Positions 33,453 through 46,407 of a DNA stretch of 64,000 nt are shown one piece after another. The notes beneath the pieces are model-generated. The model saw nothing but the letters and a program-made list of their open reading frames with translations, was not told where the DNA came from and made no database searches. The DNA comes from Mangifera indica (lineage: Eukaryota; Streptophyta; Magnoliopsida; Sapindales; Anacardiaceae). Within the stretch, counting starts at the first letter, position 1; every line of letters starts with the position of its first letter. The translations under genes were made by a program, and so were the position numbers. Where the stretch lies: assembly GCF_011075055.1 (NCBI RefSeq), contig NC_058137.1:28443463-28507462 (forward strand), given 5' to 3'.

Positions 33453-36364
33453 CTCCTCCTTGACAAACTTGCTTATCATACCCAACTTCTTTCTCATTTG
33501 AACAAACCTTTTGGTATTTAATGTCTTGGTCAAAATGTCAGCTAATTGCTCATCTGAGCTGCAGTGAATTAGCCTCACCTCTGATTCTTCTTCTGCTTGC
33601 CTAATGGCATGATACTTGATCTTGATATGCTTTGTTTTACCATGGAAAACAGGATTTTTTGTTATGGCTACTGCAGCTTTGTTATCACAATAAATAGGTG
33701 TAGCTTCCACTTGCTTTTCATGCAAATCATCTAAAATTTTTCTCAGCCAAGTGGTTTGATTTACAGCTGAAGCAACAGCTATGTATTCAGCTTCTACTGT
33801 ACTATGAGCTACCACACTTTGCTTTTTAGAGTTCTAGCATATAACACCGGATCCAAGAGAAAATATATAACTAGAAGTGCTTTTAAAGTCATCAATTGAA
33901 CCACCCCAGTCACTATCAACATAGCCACATAAATTCAGCTCCAATTTTCTGTTATAAAAAATTCCAAGGTTAGCTGTATTTTTGACATATCTAAGTACCC
34001 TTTTGGTTGTTTTGAAGTGTTGTTGGCTTGGCTTTTGCATAAACCTGAAAAGTAAACTTGTGGCATACATTATATCTGGTCTAGCTGTTGTTAGATAAAG
34101 CAAACAACCTACCAAGCTTCTATAAATAGATAGTTCAACCTCCAGAAATCCATCATTCTTTTCCAGCTTTTGGTTTAGCACTAAAGGATTATCAACTCCT
34201 TTTGCATTTTCCATGCCAAACCTTTTCAGTATCTCCTTTGCATATTTTTCTTGACCAATAAAGGTCCCAACATCAGATTGAATTACTTCAATTCCTAAAA
34301 AGAAGTTGAGCTTTCCCAAGTCTGTCATTTCGAAGGCATTCTGCATCTCCAATTTCAACCAAGCAATCAATTCTTCATTGCTTCCTATGACCAGAAGATC
34401 ATCCACGTAAATGGATACAATTAGCACATTTTCTTCAACAAATTTCACATATAATGTAGCCTCATTTAGGCTCTTTACAAAGCCAAGCTTCAGCAAGTAT
34501 GCATTCACCTTGCTATACTATGTTCTAGGAGCTTGTTTTAGGCCATACAAGGCCTTTCTAAGTAGGCACACTTTATTTTCTTCACCTTTCTTTACAAATC
34601 CAAGAGCTTGTTCAATGTACACTTCTTCACTTAATTCACCATTGAGGAATGCTGATTTAACATCAAGTTGGTAGAGATTCCAACCTTTTTATACTGCTAA
34701 TTCAATAAGGAGTTTGATGGTGTCAAACCTTGCAACAGGAGCAAAGGTTTCAAAGTAGTCTTCACCTTCCTTTTGAGCATATCCTTTCACTACAAGCCTT
34801 GCCTTTAGTTTGTTTACAGAACCATTAGCATTCATTTTTGTTCTGTACACCCATTTAACACCTATTATATGCTTATTAGGAGGTCTCTCTATAAGCTTCC
34901 AAGTCTGATTCTTTTCAATCATCTTTATCTCCTCCTGCATTGTAGCCCTCCAAGTAGGAAACCTTGATGCTTCTTCAAATGTTGCAGGCTCTAATATAGT
35001 TGTATTACACCTGCTATAAATTTCAGAAAGTGATTTCATTTTGGGTGTTTTATCTTCATCATCACTACTAGCTTGAAGCTTATCTTCTACCACCTTTTCA
35101 CTTTGCAAGTTAGGCTCATTTTTCACCTTCACTTGAACTTCATTGGCTTCCCAATTCCACACTGAATCTTCATCAAATTTTAGATCTCTGTGGATGCTAA
35201 TTTTTCTAGTTAAAGGATGATATACTCTATATGCTTTTGACAAGTCACTATAGCCAACAAAGATGCCTAATTTAGCTTTCTTACTCAACTTTTCTCTCCT
35301 AATTTCTGGTATATAAGTCCAGCAAATACAGCCAAATATCTTCACATAACTCACATTTGGCTTTGAACCAAACCAAGCCTCATAAGGTGTGATTTCCTTC
35401 AAGGCTTTTGTTGGTAATTTGTTAAGTAAATGCACTACTGTATTCACAGCTTCTGCCCAAAAGCTTTTTGGCAAATTAGCTTCAAACAAATGACATCTTG
35501 CCATTTCCATCATAGTCCTATTCTTCCTCTCACTCACCCCATTTTGTTGAGGGTTGTAAGGAGTTGTGAGTTGATGTTTAATGCCATTTTCCATGCAAAT
35601 TTTTCTGAATTTTTCACTGGTATATTCCCCTCTATTATCACTCCTTACCATTCTTATTTTACATCCACTTTCATTCTCTACAAGTCTCTTAAAATTCAGA
35701 AACACATCTGAAACTTCAGATTTCAGCTTAATGAAGTAAACCCAGCACATTCTACTAAGATCATCAATAAATAGAATAAAATACCTACTGCCATTTAAGG
35801 AATTTTCTGTCATGGGGCCACACACATCAGTGTGTACTAACTGCAGCTTCTCCTTGGCTTTCCATGCTTCATTACTTGAGAATGAAAGTCTTGTTTGCTT
35901 GCCTAATTGACAAGCTTCACATACTCCTTTCATCATTGCCACCTTTGGCACTCCAACAGTGAACTCCTTTTTATACAAAAGTTTGAGCCCTTTTTCATGA
36001 AAGTGGCCTAGTCTTTTATGTCATTTAATTGACTCTTGATCATTACTAAAAAGTGCTTAAGCATTCAACTCATTTAACTCTAAGCAAAAACTTCTATGCA
36101 TCATATTTACCACCATTACTTCTACTCCTCTTGAATCATAAACATGACATTTTTTATTATCAAATTTTAAGGAGTAATTTTTCTCTAGCATCTGACCAAT
36201 ACTCAATAAATTAAGAGCTATACCAAGCACAAACAAAACATCATTAATCATTTTTGTACCTGATGATGTAGTGATAGAAACTGTACCAACTCCTTTCACT
36301 TGCAAAAAATCTCCATTTCCAATTTTTACTCTAGAGATTCTGCTCTTCTTCATGTTGACAAAAA
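33447..36364 (-). pseudogene. Copia pol remnant: gag-pre-integrase, integrase, RT, RNase H
   Basis: The segment is in one frame throughout. It carries the end of the protease region, a gag-pre-integrase motif (HKRLGHF), an integrase with the HTDVCGPM start, and an RT with the YVDDLLV catalytic motif. RNase H follows (TVEAEYIA, then [10 protein letters not shown]). In-frame stops lie at 36057, 36021, 34689, 34518 and 33834. Those at 36021, 34518 and 33834 sit where tryptophan is expected. The final stop falls inside the 3' LTR. The N-terminal part lies on the far side of the Gypsy insertion. Confidence 0.92.
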
Positions 36365-37414
36365 GGCTTTTGTAATACCCTCAGAGAAGAAGACAATCTT
36401 CTTCCTTTCTTTGCTGCACAGTGAGTAATTTGGAAGGCTTTTGGAAGATAAATAAGAAAAAGAAAAAGAAGAGGAAGCACTTGGAAGCTTTGGTAACCAA
36501 AGATCTCCTTCCTTCTTCTTTTATCTATGTTTATATGCATGTTATGTGAATATGTTAGAGTGTTTTGGTATTGATTTAAAGTGATTTTGATGATAAAGGA
36601 AGCAAAACAAAGAGAAGGAAACCAATTTGCAAAGATCTGACTTGAAACAAGGTAAGGGGAATCATTATTGATATGTTGCATGTTTTAAGCTTTTGATTCC
36701 TCAGATCTATGTTATAAATGGTGATTTTGAAGTTGAGGAATGTTGTTTTGCCATCTGGGATGTCTATGTGTGTGATTTGGTTTAAGGCAGAGAGTTGCAT
36801 GATATTTACAGTTTTTGCCACTGCGTTCGTCCCATGTTTTGGCTGCCTTATTGAATGAATTATGAGTGCTATTATATCTTGTTGGAAAGATGTTTGAATC
36901 CTCTTTCCAATGATATATAGCTTGTATGAATTAGAGATCATTTGGACTGTTAAAGATTGTATAAACCGAAAGGACTGTTTTACTAAAGAAAAACAGGGGA
37001 GGCAGTTTTTGCCACTGACTTTATCTGCTGTTTTGACTGCCTGATTGAATGAATTATGAGTGCTATTATAGCTTGTTGGAAAGATCTTGGAATCCTCTTT
37101 TCAACGATATATAGTTTGTATGAATTAGAAACCATTTGGGCTGTTAAATTGTATAAAAAGTATGCTGCCCTGCTAAATGTCTGTTCTGTGAACAGTATTT
37201 CGTAATTTTATCACTGAGTTTAGCTCACGTTTTGACTGCCTTATCTATTAAATTATGAGTGCTATTATAGGTCGTTGGAAAGCTCTTTGAATCCTCTTTC
37301 CAATGATATATAGCTTGTATGAATTAGAAACCGTTTGGGATGTTAAATTGTATGAAAAAGAAGGTTGCCCTGTTAAATGACTGTTCTGTGAACAGTGTTT
37401 TGCAATTTTGGGCA

Positions 37415-37540
37415 GGAAAGAAAGAAGGAAAGAAGGATAGAAGGAAAGAAAGAAAGAAAGAAAGAAAAGGAAGAAGAAAGGAAAGGAAAGGAAAGAAAAG
37501 AAGGAAAGAAAAAGAAAGAAAAATAAGAAAAAGAATTTAG
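37415..37540. repeat. Purine-rich GAAAG microsatellite in the 5' LTR
   Basis: A run of GAAAG/GGAAA units with almost no pyrimidines. The same tract is in the 3' LTR at about 44224-44346. Antisense Phe/Ser-rich open frames across it are low-complexity artefacts. Confidence 0.85.
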
Positions 37541-37673
37541 GACTCAAGATTTAGGGGTTGTCCCAAGAGTAATGTCTGGTGAGTTATGAATAAAATTAAA
37601 TGGAAGCAAATGTAGTAAAATATAAGACCCGTATGTATGCTATAAACTATGAGGGGGCACTTTACACTACACC

Positions 37674-37768
37674 GCCCGCAGTAGGGCACGTCCGTAGTAG
37701 GACACGTCCGTAGTAGGACATAGACTCCCAGTAGGGTCCGCTCGCAGTAGAGCATGCTCGCAGTAGAG
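37674..37768. repeat. Minisatellite of about 16-bp units in the 5' LTR
   Basis: About six imperfect units around CCGTAGTAGGACACGT, CGCAGTAGAGCATGCT and similar. It is present in both LTRs (second copy about 44487-44581). It is GC-richer than its surroundings. Confidence 0.8.
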
Positions 37769-38434
37769 TTTAATTCAGAGTCAGAAATAGTGTAGTGAAA
37801 GAAAAAAAGCTTGAGCTTAAAAAAAAAAAAGTGCCAAATCCCTATAGTTAGCTTCCAGAAAGTATTAAATAGACACCAGATGGGACAAAGTATAACCCAA
37901 ATAGTAAAGAGTGAACTAAATTACCCCCTTAATCTCTTATAAAGGTTAGGATGTGGGGTTGAGTCCCAAAAGTGAGTTAGAACAGGAAAAAGGGATAGTT
38001 TACTTAATTTTTCCCCTTACTGAGTGTTCTTATCACTCACTCCCTTTTCTTTCCTGATTGCAGGTACAGGTGATCGAGGTAGCTGCGAGGCAGGGTCAGG
38101 TCAGCGTAGGTAGATCCGGCTGGAGCAGGTTATCTCTGGTTTATATTACATGCATACAGTGGCATGTTTTTATCGACTTTTGACTTTTTGAGATTATGGT
38201 ACAGTTACGTATGATTACTCCCTATTTTCAGATACTTTCAGATGAGTCTTCATATGAGTATATACATCTTTTGTTCGCTTCCAGATTTTCAGTTTTCTTG
38301 GAATACTTTCTAAACACTTTTAAAGATGCGTTTATTGTAAAGTATTTTTAAAAAGAAAAAAATAGACGCTACGAATATTAATTCGTAACATTCCTCCTTC
38401 GGTGGGTAGTACTTCTAGGGAGGGATGTTACAGT

Positions 38435-38446
38435 TGGTATCAGAGC
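38435..38446 (+). other. Gypsy primer-binding site
   Basis: TGGTATCAGAGC starts two bases after the 5' LTR. It is complementary to the 3' end of plant initiator tRNA-Met. This is a primer site, not a tRNA gene. Confidence 0.9.
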
Positions 38447-38619
38447 ATGATTTTGGAACCCAAAAGATGTTTTCTAAAACAAAATGGAGTAATCAAAGTA
38501 ACACAGAGATGAAATACCCTTCAGCCACGCTGACCACCCTCGCAGCCGATCACTGTAAGTTAAGTTTTCATTTATACCTGCTGAGTTTTATGAAACTAAT
38601 GTGTTCATTTTCAGGACCT

Positions 38620-41600
38620 ATGAGTCAAACACCGGTAGATCCCTCTCAGAGGGGCCAAAATGAAGGAACAGCCCCTCAGGTACCCCAGGGGGCAATCAGT
38701 GCACATGATGTGCGAGAAATTTTCAGAGAGATGATGAGAGAGCACAAAGGTGCTCCTACACAGGGAAGTGAGACGGCTCATACGCCGCCAATCCAGGGGC
38801 ATGATATGAGGGAGGTTACTTCAGCATCTACAGCAGCCCCAGTGAGGACTCAATTACATCCTATTTTCAACCTCCCTAGTATGCACCAACCTCAAAAATT
38901 TGATGGTGCAAAGGACCCAATAGCAGCTGAAGAGTGGTTAGAATCAGTAGAGAGTGCCATGGCCTTGTTTGACATGACTGACCAAGAAAGAGTGAGATAT
39001 GTCACTTATCTTTTCAAGTCAGGGGCAAGAATATGGTGGAACTTAGTCAGGGAGACGGTCAATGTCTCAGAAATGACATGGACCGAGTTTAGGCGCCGAT
39101 TCGAGGCAGAGTACAGGGGCGCCGATGTTACTTGTATCAGGGCCCAGGAGTTTATCAGTCTAGTGCAAGGGACAGACTCTGTAAAAGAATATTCCACAAA
39201 GTTTAATCAATTGTCCCAGTATGCCCCTGAGATAGCTAGCACAGAAATGGGGCGTATGCAGAAGTTTGTGTACGGGCTGGATCCAGAGATAGCTCGAGAC
39301 GTTATGACCGGGGCGCAACCACCCAAAACTTATGCAGAAGCCCTTGATAGAGCTTTGAGGGCAGAGGTTTTTGTTAGGAGGAGGTTTGGTCAGACTACAG
39401 GGCAAAAGGTTACACCTCCTTCTACCATGCCAGCTCCCCCGGTGAGTAGTGGTTCAGCTTCAGTACAGAGAGGCCCTCCTCCAGAGCGAGACAGGAAAGG
39501 TAAACGACCTCTCCAGTTCAGAGGCATGAAAAAGAACTGGAAGAGTGGAAAGAAACAAAGAGTACCTGAGATACCAGCTTGCCAGAAATATGGGAAGCAC
39601 CATAGAGGAGAGTGTTTGACAGGTCAGGCAGTTTGTTTCAGATGTCGTCAGCCTGGACATATCGCTCGTTTCTGTACAGCTGCCCTAGTTAGAGTAGAGC
39701 AGCATCAGCCTATAGGAGGGGCCACAGCCAGAGTTTATACGATCACTCAGGGCCCAGCAGAGGCTAACCTATCAGCAGTTACGGGTCAGATTCTCTATCT
39801 TGATACTCCTATTTATGTTTTAATTGATTGTGGGGCTACTCATTGTTTTATAGCCAAAGGTTTGCTTGAGAGGTTAAAGTTACAACCTGTTAGAATAGCC
39901 CAGAGGATTATGATTGAATTGCCTGATGGAGGGTCAGTCATTAGTGAGATGATGCTACTAGGACAGAGTATTATGATTCAGGGTCGACAGTTACTAGTGG
40001 ACCTGATTGTGTTTGAAATGCCAGATTTTGACATGATTTTAGGGATAGACTTTTTGGGGAGATACGGAGCTGAAATTGATTGTAAAAAGAAGAAAGTGAG
40101 ATTTAACCTAGACTCTGGAGATCAATTCGAGTTCGGTGAGGGTCATATCCGGAGTTTAATGATCAGTATGTTAAAAGCTAGTAAAATATTGAAAAAAGGG
40201 TGTACAGGATATTTGGCTCATATAGTGAGCAAGGTTGAGTCAGGCCCAACTATTGAGGAAACACCAGTGGTACGTGAGTTTCCAGATGTGTTTTCAAGTG
40301 AGCTACCGGGATTAGCTCCCGAGAGAGAGATTGAGTTTAGCATAGAGTTGGCACCTGGCACAGCACCTATTTCAAGAGCACCCTATCGAATGGCCCCTGC
40401 CGAGTTACAAGAATTAAAAAAACAGCTTCAAGAGTTATTAGAACATGGTTTTATCAGACCGAGCCATTCTCCTTGGGGAGCTCCCATCCTATTTGTGAAA
40501 AAGAAAGACGGGTCTATGAGAATGTGCATTGATTACAGAGAGCTAAATAAGGCCACAGTTAAGAACAAGTACCCGTTACCCAGGATTGATGATTTATTTG
40601 ATCAGTTGAAAGGATCTGTGGTCTTCTCCAAGATAGATTTGAGATCTGGTTATCACCAGGTGAGAGTGACAGAGAAGGATATACCTAAGACAGCTTTCCG
40701 AACGAGGTATGGCCACTTTGAGTTTGTAGTGATACCATTCGGATTGACAAATGCCCCTGCAGTATTTATGGATTTGATGAACAGGGTATTTCACGACTGT
40801 CTGGATAAATTTATTGTGGTATTCATTGATGATATCTTAGTATATTCTTGCAGTCGAGAGGAGCATGAACAACACTTGAGGTTTACCCTTCAGAGATTGA
40901 GAGAGAAACAACTATATGCCAAATTCTCAAAATGTGAATTTTGGCTAGATAGAGTTACCTTTTTGGGGCATGTGATTTCAACAGAAGGTATATCAGTAGA
41001 TTCCAGTAAGATTGAGGCAATAGTTGAATGGCAAAGACCAAAGACAGTCAAAGAGGTTCGGAGTTTCCTAGGTTTGGCAGGGTATTATCGGAGGTTTGTG
41101 GAAGGATTTGCCAGATTAGCTAGACCTCTTACAACCCTCCCAAAGAAAACAATACCATTTCAGTGGTCAGATGCCTGTGAGACAAGCTTCCAAGAATTGA
41201 AAAGAAGATTGACTACTGCTCCAGTGTTATCACTTCCAGAGGAAGGAGTTGAGTATGATTTATACACGGATGCCTCACATGGTGGTTTAGGAGCAGTGTT
41301 GATGCAGCGAGGCAAGGTGATAGCATATGCCTCAAGACAATTGAAAGAATTTGAAACACGATACCCCACTCATGATTTGGAGTTAGCAGCGGTGGTTTTT
41401 GCTTTGAAAATTTGGAGACACTATTTGTATGGGGTAAAATGTAATATTTATACTGATCATAAGAGCCTCAAATATTTCTTCACTCAGAAGGAATTAAATA
41501 TGAGGCAGAGGCGATGGCTCGAGCTAGTAAAAGACTATGATTGTGATATTAAATACCATCCAGGTAAGGCTAATGTGGTTGCAGACGCCCTTAGTAGAAA

Positions 41601-43147
41601 CGTGATGATATCACAATTGACGGTCCAGAGAGAAATTCAGAGAGAGATGGACCGAGAGCAGATTGAGCTTGTGATTGGGGCCCTCGCCAAGTTAGAGATT
41701 CAACCCACTCTCCTAGATGAGATTCGAGAGGCTCAGACACAAGATGTATGGTGTCAACAGAAACTTCAAAAGGTTCAAGAGGGTCTTGAGACAGATTTTC
41801 AAGTATCGAATGAAATTCTCAAATTCAGAGATCGAGTATATGTTCCCCAGATAACTGATTTGAGATAGAAAATTCTTACAGAGGCTCATAGTTCTCTTTA
41901 CACTGCCCACCCTGGGGGTGTAAAGATGTATCAAGATTTAAAAAGATATTTTTGGTGGTCAGGCATGAAAAAGGATATAGGTGAGTTTGTTACTAGATGT
42001 CTCACCTGTTAGCAAATTAAGGCCGAACACCAGAGACCTGCAGGGTTACTTCAGCCTCTACCTATTCCAGAATGGAAATGGGAGCATATCTCCATGGATT
42101 TCATTAGTGGACTCCCTAGAGCTCAGAATGGATGTAATGCTATTTGGGTGATTGTTGATAGATTAACCAAGTCAGCTCATTTCTTGTCCATCAAAGATAC
42201 TACTACCACAGATCAGTTGGGGAGATTATATGTTAGGGAGATTATTAGATTACATGGTGTACCCAGGACCATAGTATCTGATCGTGATACAAGATTTGTA
42301 TCAGCTTTCTGGAAGAGTCTCCAAAGATCCTTGGGTACTAATTTGGCATTTAGTACAGCCTATCATCCTCAGACAGATGGTCAGACGGAGAGGGTTAATC
42401 AGATTTTGGAAGACATGTTGAGAGCTTGTTGCCTAGATCATAAAGCCACGTGGGTAGAAATGTTGCCCTTGGTGGAGTTTGCTTACAATAATAGCTACCA
42501 GACGACTATTCAGATGGCACCTTATGAGGCATTATATGGTAGGAGGTGTCGTTCTCCTCTTCATTGGGATGGGATAGGAGAGAGAGATGTGTTATCCCAA
42601 TCCCTTGGGCCCGAATTGACCCAAAAAAATGATTGATGATGTCCAACTGATCAGGCAGAGAATAAAACAGGCTCAAGATCGACAGAAAAGCTATGCAGAT
42701 CATCGACGTCGAGACTTGGAATTCAATGTAGGTGAATTTGTATTTGTAAAGGTTGCTCCATTCAAGCATTTGATGAGATTCGGAAAGAAGGGAAAGCTAG
42801 CTCCCAGATTTATTGGTCCATATGAGATACTTAAGAGAGTTGGTAAAGTGGCTTACAGATTAGCCTTACCAGCGAGTATGGACCGGATTCATGATGTATT
42901 TCATGTCTCATCGTTAAGAAAATGTCTTGGTGATCATTCCCAGGTTGTGAATACAGAAGATATTAAGTTATCAGAAGACCTTAGTTATGAAGAAAAACCG
43001 ATTCAGATACTTGACAGAAGAATCAAACAACTAAGGAATCGACAAATTCCTCTAGTAAAAGTCTTGTGGAGAAGCCAGAAGTTAGAGGAGGCTACCTGGG
43101 AAATGGAGCAAACCATGAAGGAGAAGCATCCAGAGTTGTTTTTGTGA
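38620..43147 (+). pseudogene. Gypsy gag-pol polyprotein, interrupted
   Basis: In order: a gag capsid domain (about 38880-39390), a CCHC zinc knuckle ([14 protein letters not shown]) and an aspartic protease ([11 protein letters not shown], with Cys where Ser/Thr is usual). Next come an RT ([18 protein letters not shown]), RNase H ([13 protein letters not shown], ending VADALSR), an H2C2/integrase core (HPQTDGQTERVNQ) and a chromodomain-like C-terminus. The ATG at 38620 is chosen because the earlier in-frame ATG at 38425 overlaps the LTR end and primer site. Breaks are a TAG at 41866-41868, a TAG near 42013 between the H2C2 finger and the integrase core (both where glutamine CAG is expected), and an extra A in an A-run near 42627 that shifts the frame. 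The last 172 codons are open in the new frame. Confidence 0.93.
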
Positions 43148-43169
43148 ATTCCGAGGACGAAATTCTTGT

Positions 43170-43180
43170 GAGGGGGGAAG
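43170..43180 (+). other. Gypsy polypurine tract
   Basis: GAGGGGGGAAG lies directly before the 3' LTR, the expected place for plus-strand DNA priming. Confidence 0.85.
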
Positions 43181-43183
43181 AGT

Positions 43184-45243
43184 TGTAATACCCTCAGAGA
43201 AGAAGACAATCTTCTTCCTTTCTTTGCTGCACAGTGAGTAATTTGGAAGGCTTTTGGAAGATAAATAAGAAAAAGAAAAAGAAGAGGAAGCACTTGGAAG
43301 CTTTGGTAACCAAAGATCTCCTTCCTTCTTCTTTTATCTATGTTTATATGCATGTTATGTGAATATGTTAGAGTGTTTTGGTATTGATTTAAAGTGATTT
43401 TGGTGATAAAGGAAGCAAAACAAAGAGAAGGAAACCAATTTGCAAAGATCTGACTTGAAACAAGGTAAGGGGAATCATTATTGATATGTTGCATGTTTTA
43501 AGCTTTTGATTCCTCGGATCTATGTTATAAATGGTGATTTTGAAGTTGAGGAATGTTGTTTTGCCATCTGGGATGTCTATGTGTGTGATTTGGTTTAAGG
43601 CAGAGAGTTGCATGATATTTACAGTTTTTGCCACTGCGTTCGTCCCATGTTTTGGCTGCCTTATTGAATGAATTATGAGTGCTATTATATCTTGTTGGAA
43701 AGATGTTTGAATCCTCTTTCCAATGATATATAGCTTGTATGAATTAGAGATCATTTGGACTGTTAAAGATTGTATAAACCGAAAGGACTGTTTTACTAAA
43801 GAAAAACAGGGGAGGCAGTTTTTGCCACTGACTTTATCTGCTGTTTTGACTGCCTGATTGAATGAATTATGAGTGCTATTATAGCTTGTTGGAAAGATCT
43901 TGGAATCCTCTTTTCAACGATATATAGTTTGTATGAATTAGAAACCATTTGGGCTGTTAAATTGTATAAAAAGTATGCTGCCCTGCTAAATGTCTGTTCT
44001 GTGAACAGTATTTCGTAATTTTATCACTGAGTTTAGCTCACGTTTTGACTGTCTTATCTATTAAATTATGAGTGCTATTATAGGTCGTTGGAAAGCTCTT
44101 TGAATCCTCTTTCCAATGATATATAGCTTGTATGAATTAGAAACCGTTGGGATGTTAAATTGTATGAAAAAGAAGGTTGCCCTGTTAAATGACTGTTCTG
44201 TGAACAGTGTTTTGCAATTTTGGGCAGGAAAGAAAGAAGGAAAGAAGGATAGAAGGAAAGAAAGAAAGAAAGAAAGAAAAGGAAGAAGAAAGGAAAGGAA
44301 AGGAAAGAAAAGAAGGAAAGAAAAAGAAAGAAAAATAAGAAAAAGAATTTAGGACTCAAGATTTAGGGGTTGTCCCAAGAGTAATGTCTGGTGAGTTATG
44401 AATAAAATTAAATGGAAGCAAATGTAGTAAAATATAAGACCCGTATGTATGCTATAAACTATGAGGGGGCACTTTACACTACACCGCCCGCAGTAGGGCA
44501 CGTCCGTAGTAGGACACGTCCGTAGTAGGACATAGACTCCCAGTAGGGTCCGCTCGCAGTAGAGCATGCTCGCAGTAGAGCTTAATTCAGAGTCAGAAAT
44601 AGTGTAGTGAAAGAAAAAGAGCTTGAGCTTAAAAAAAAAAAGTGTCAAATCCCTATAGTTAGCTTCCAGAAAGTATTAAATAGACACCAGATGGGACAAA
44701 GTATAACCCAAATAGTAAAGAGTGAACTAAATTACCCCCTTAATCTCTTATAGAGGTTAGGATGTGGGGTTGAGTCCCAAAAGTGAGTTAGAACAGGAAA
44801 AAGGGATAGTTTACTTAATTTTTCCCCTTACTGAGTGTTCTTATCACTCACTCCCTTTTCTTTCCTGATTGCAGGTACAGGTGATCGAGGTAGCTGCGAG
44901 GCAGGGTCAGGTCAGCGTAGGTAGATCCGGCTGGAGCAGGTTATCTCTGGTTTATATTACATGCATACAGTGGCATGTTTTTATCGACTTTTGACTTTTT
45001 GAGATTATGGTACAGTTACATATGATTACTCCCTATTTTCAGATACTTTCAGATGAGTCTTCATATGAGTATATACATCTTTTGTTCGCTTCCAGATTTT
45101 CAGTTTTCTTGGAATACTTTCTAAACACTTTTAAAGATGCGTTTATTGTAAAGTATTTTTAAAAAGAAAAAAATAGACGCTACGAATATTAATTCGTAAC
45201 ATTCCTCCTTCGGTGGGTAGTACTTCTAGGGAGGGATGTTACA
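43184..45243 (+). repeat. Gypsy 3' LTR (2060 bp)
   Basis: This is the partner of 36370-38432, with the same TG...CA ends and the same internal repeats. It is followed by the GCTTT target duplication. Confidence 0.95.
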
Positions 45244-45248
45244 GCTTT

Positions 45249-46297
45249 CATCTGAAGTCATATGGTTGGTGCATCCACTGTCCAATAACCAGGTTTGAGA
45301 ATGGACTTGAGCTTCATAGCAGCCTGCTGTAAACAATTGCTCTTCAGGTTGCTCTTCCTTCTCCTGTAACTTTTCAGCAACTTGAGCTTGCTGCTGATTT
45401 GTTTTACCTTTGTTCTTGCAAACTTTCTCCATATGACCAAATTCTTTACACCCTCTACATTGTATTTCAGGTCTATACCAGCAGTACCTCTCTGTATGGC
45501 TGGTTTTTTTTACAATGTTGGCAGGGTGGAAATCTACCTTTCTTCCCTTTTTGTCTTCTATCAAAGCTCTCCTTCTTTTCTTTGCCTTTCTTGCCAAATT
45601 GCTGCTTATTTGAACTGGAACCAGCATGCATTTTTGTTGTTTGGTTTGCAACAAAAGCTCCTTCAGATATTATGACTCCATCTCTGAAAGCTTGTCTCAA
45701 TTCCACAGCTTGTAAAGAGTTTGAAAGTTCTGAAATTGTCATGGTGCTTATGTCTTTCGAATCTTCCAAAGATGAGATCTTTGCCTCAAATTTTTCTAGC
45801 AAACTCACCAATACTTGCTCCGCAACCTTATTTTTAGAAATTACTTCTCCAAGAAGAGTCAACTGGTTCATAATTTTCATTAGCCTATCAATGTAGTCTT
45901 TAATTGATTCACCATCTTTCATTCTAAGCAGAGCAAATTCCCTTTTTAAATTGAAAATTTGCATTTGCTTTGATTTGTCACTTCCATGGAATTCCAATCT
46001 CAACTTATCCCATGCTTCCTTTGCTGTCTCACAAGCCATGATCTTTGCAAACATCATCTCTGAAACTGCTGAATGGATACAAGACAAAGCTTTGTATCTC
46101 TTAGCCACTTCTTCAGAATGGTGCTTAATTTGATTCAGTGTTGGGTTTTCTGGCAGTGGATTTGGTTGCTTATCTATCTCAACCACATCCCACAAATCAA
46201 AAGCTCTTAAGTAGGCTTTCATCTTCACTGCCCATGCTGCATAATTTTCACTAGAAAAAACTGGTGCAGATACCCCTGTAAAACAGCTTGAAGCCAT
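45249..46297 (-). pseudogene. Copia gag and start of protease, frameshifted
   Basis: The ATG at 46295-46297 opens a gag of the UBN2/Copia type (MASSCFTGVSAPVFSSENY, then a basic KGKEKKE region). Eight A where seven would keep the frame (about 45507-45514) shift the frame inside the CQHCKK region. The next frame carries a zinc-knuckle part (CRGCKEFGHMEKVC) and the protease motif LLDSGCTNHMT. The sequence is then cut by the Gypsy insertion and resumes at 36364. Confidence 0.9.
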
Positions 46298-46393
46298 GGT
46301 TTGTGTGCTCAGTTTCTTCTCCCTATTGCATATACTAGCCTTCCCTTTTCTTCAAACTTCTTCCTTGGCATAGGTTTTTACAAAGAACTGAAG

Positions 46394-46405
46394 GCTCTGA
46401 TACCA
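46394..46405 (-). other. Copia primer-binding site
   Basis: The minus strand reads TGGTATCAGAGC directly inside the 5' LTR. It is complementary to initiator tRNA-Met. Confidence 0.9.
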
Positions 46406-46407
46406 AT

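Larger units (their letters stand above)
36370..38432 (+). repeat. Gypsy 5' LTR (2063 bp)
   Basis: It runs from TGTAATACCCTCAG to GGGATGTTACA and is nearly identical to the 3' LTR at 43184-45243. By eye there are about 8-10 substitutions and a few 1-bp indels. It contains three diverged internal repeats around TTATGAGTGCTATTATA (near 36863, 37047 and 37253), a purine-rich GAAAG tract and a 16-bp minisatellite. Confidence 0.95.
36370..45243 (+). mobile_element. Chromodomain Gypsy LTR retrotransposon (Tekay/Del-like)
   Basis: The element is 8874 bp with about 2.06-kb LTRs and a 5-bp target duplication GCTTT at 36365-36369 and 45244-45248. It has an initiator tRNA-Met primer site, a polypurine tract, and gag-protease-RT-RNase H-integrase-chromodomain in Gypsy order. 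It is inserted into the protease region of the older Copia, in opposite orientation. Very high LTR identity points to a recent insertion, yet the polyprotein frame has two nonsense codons and one frameshift. Long LTRs plus a C-terminal chromodomain fit the Tekay branch of chromoviruses. The clade is an inference. Confidence 0.96.

Noticed and set aside
37248..37547. Phe/Ser-rich and Lys/Arg-rich open frames across the LTR purine tract
   Set aside because: Low-complexity translation of the GAAAG microsatellite, present in both LTRs.
38435..38446. tRNA-like TGGTATCAGAGC sequences here and at 46394 and 61947
   Set aside because: These are 12-bp primer-binding sites next to LTRs. No cloverleaf sequence surrounds them.
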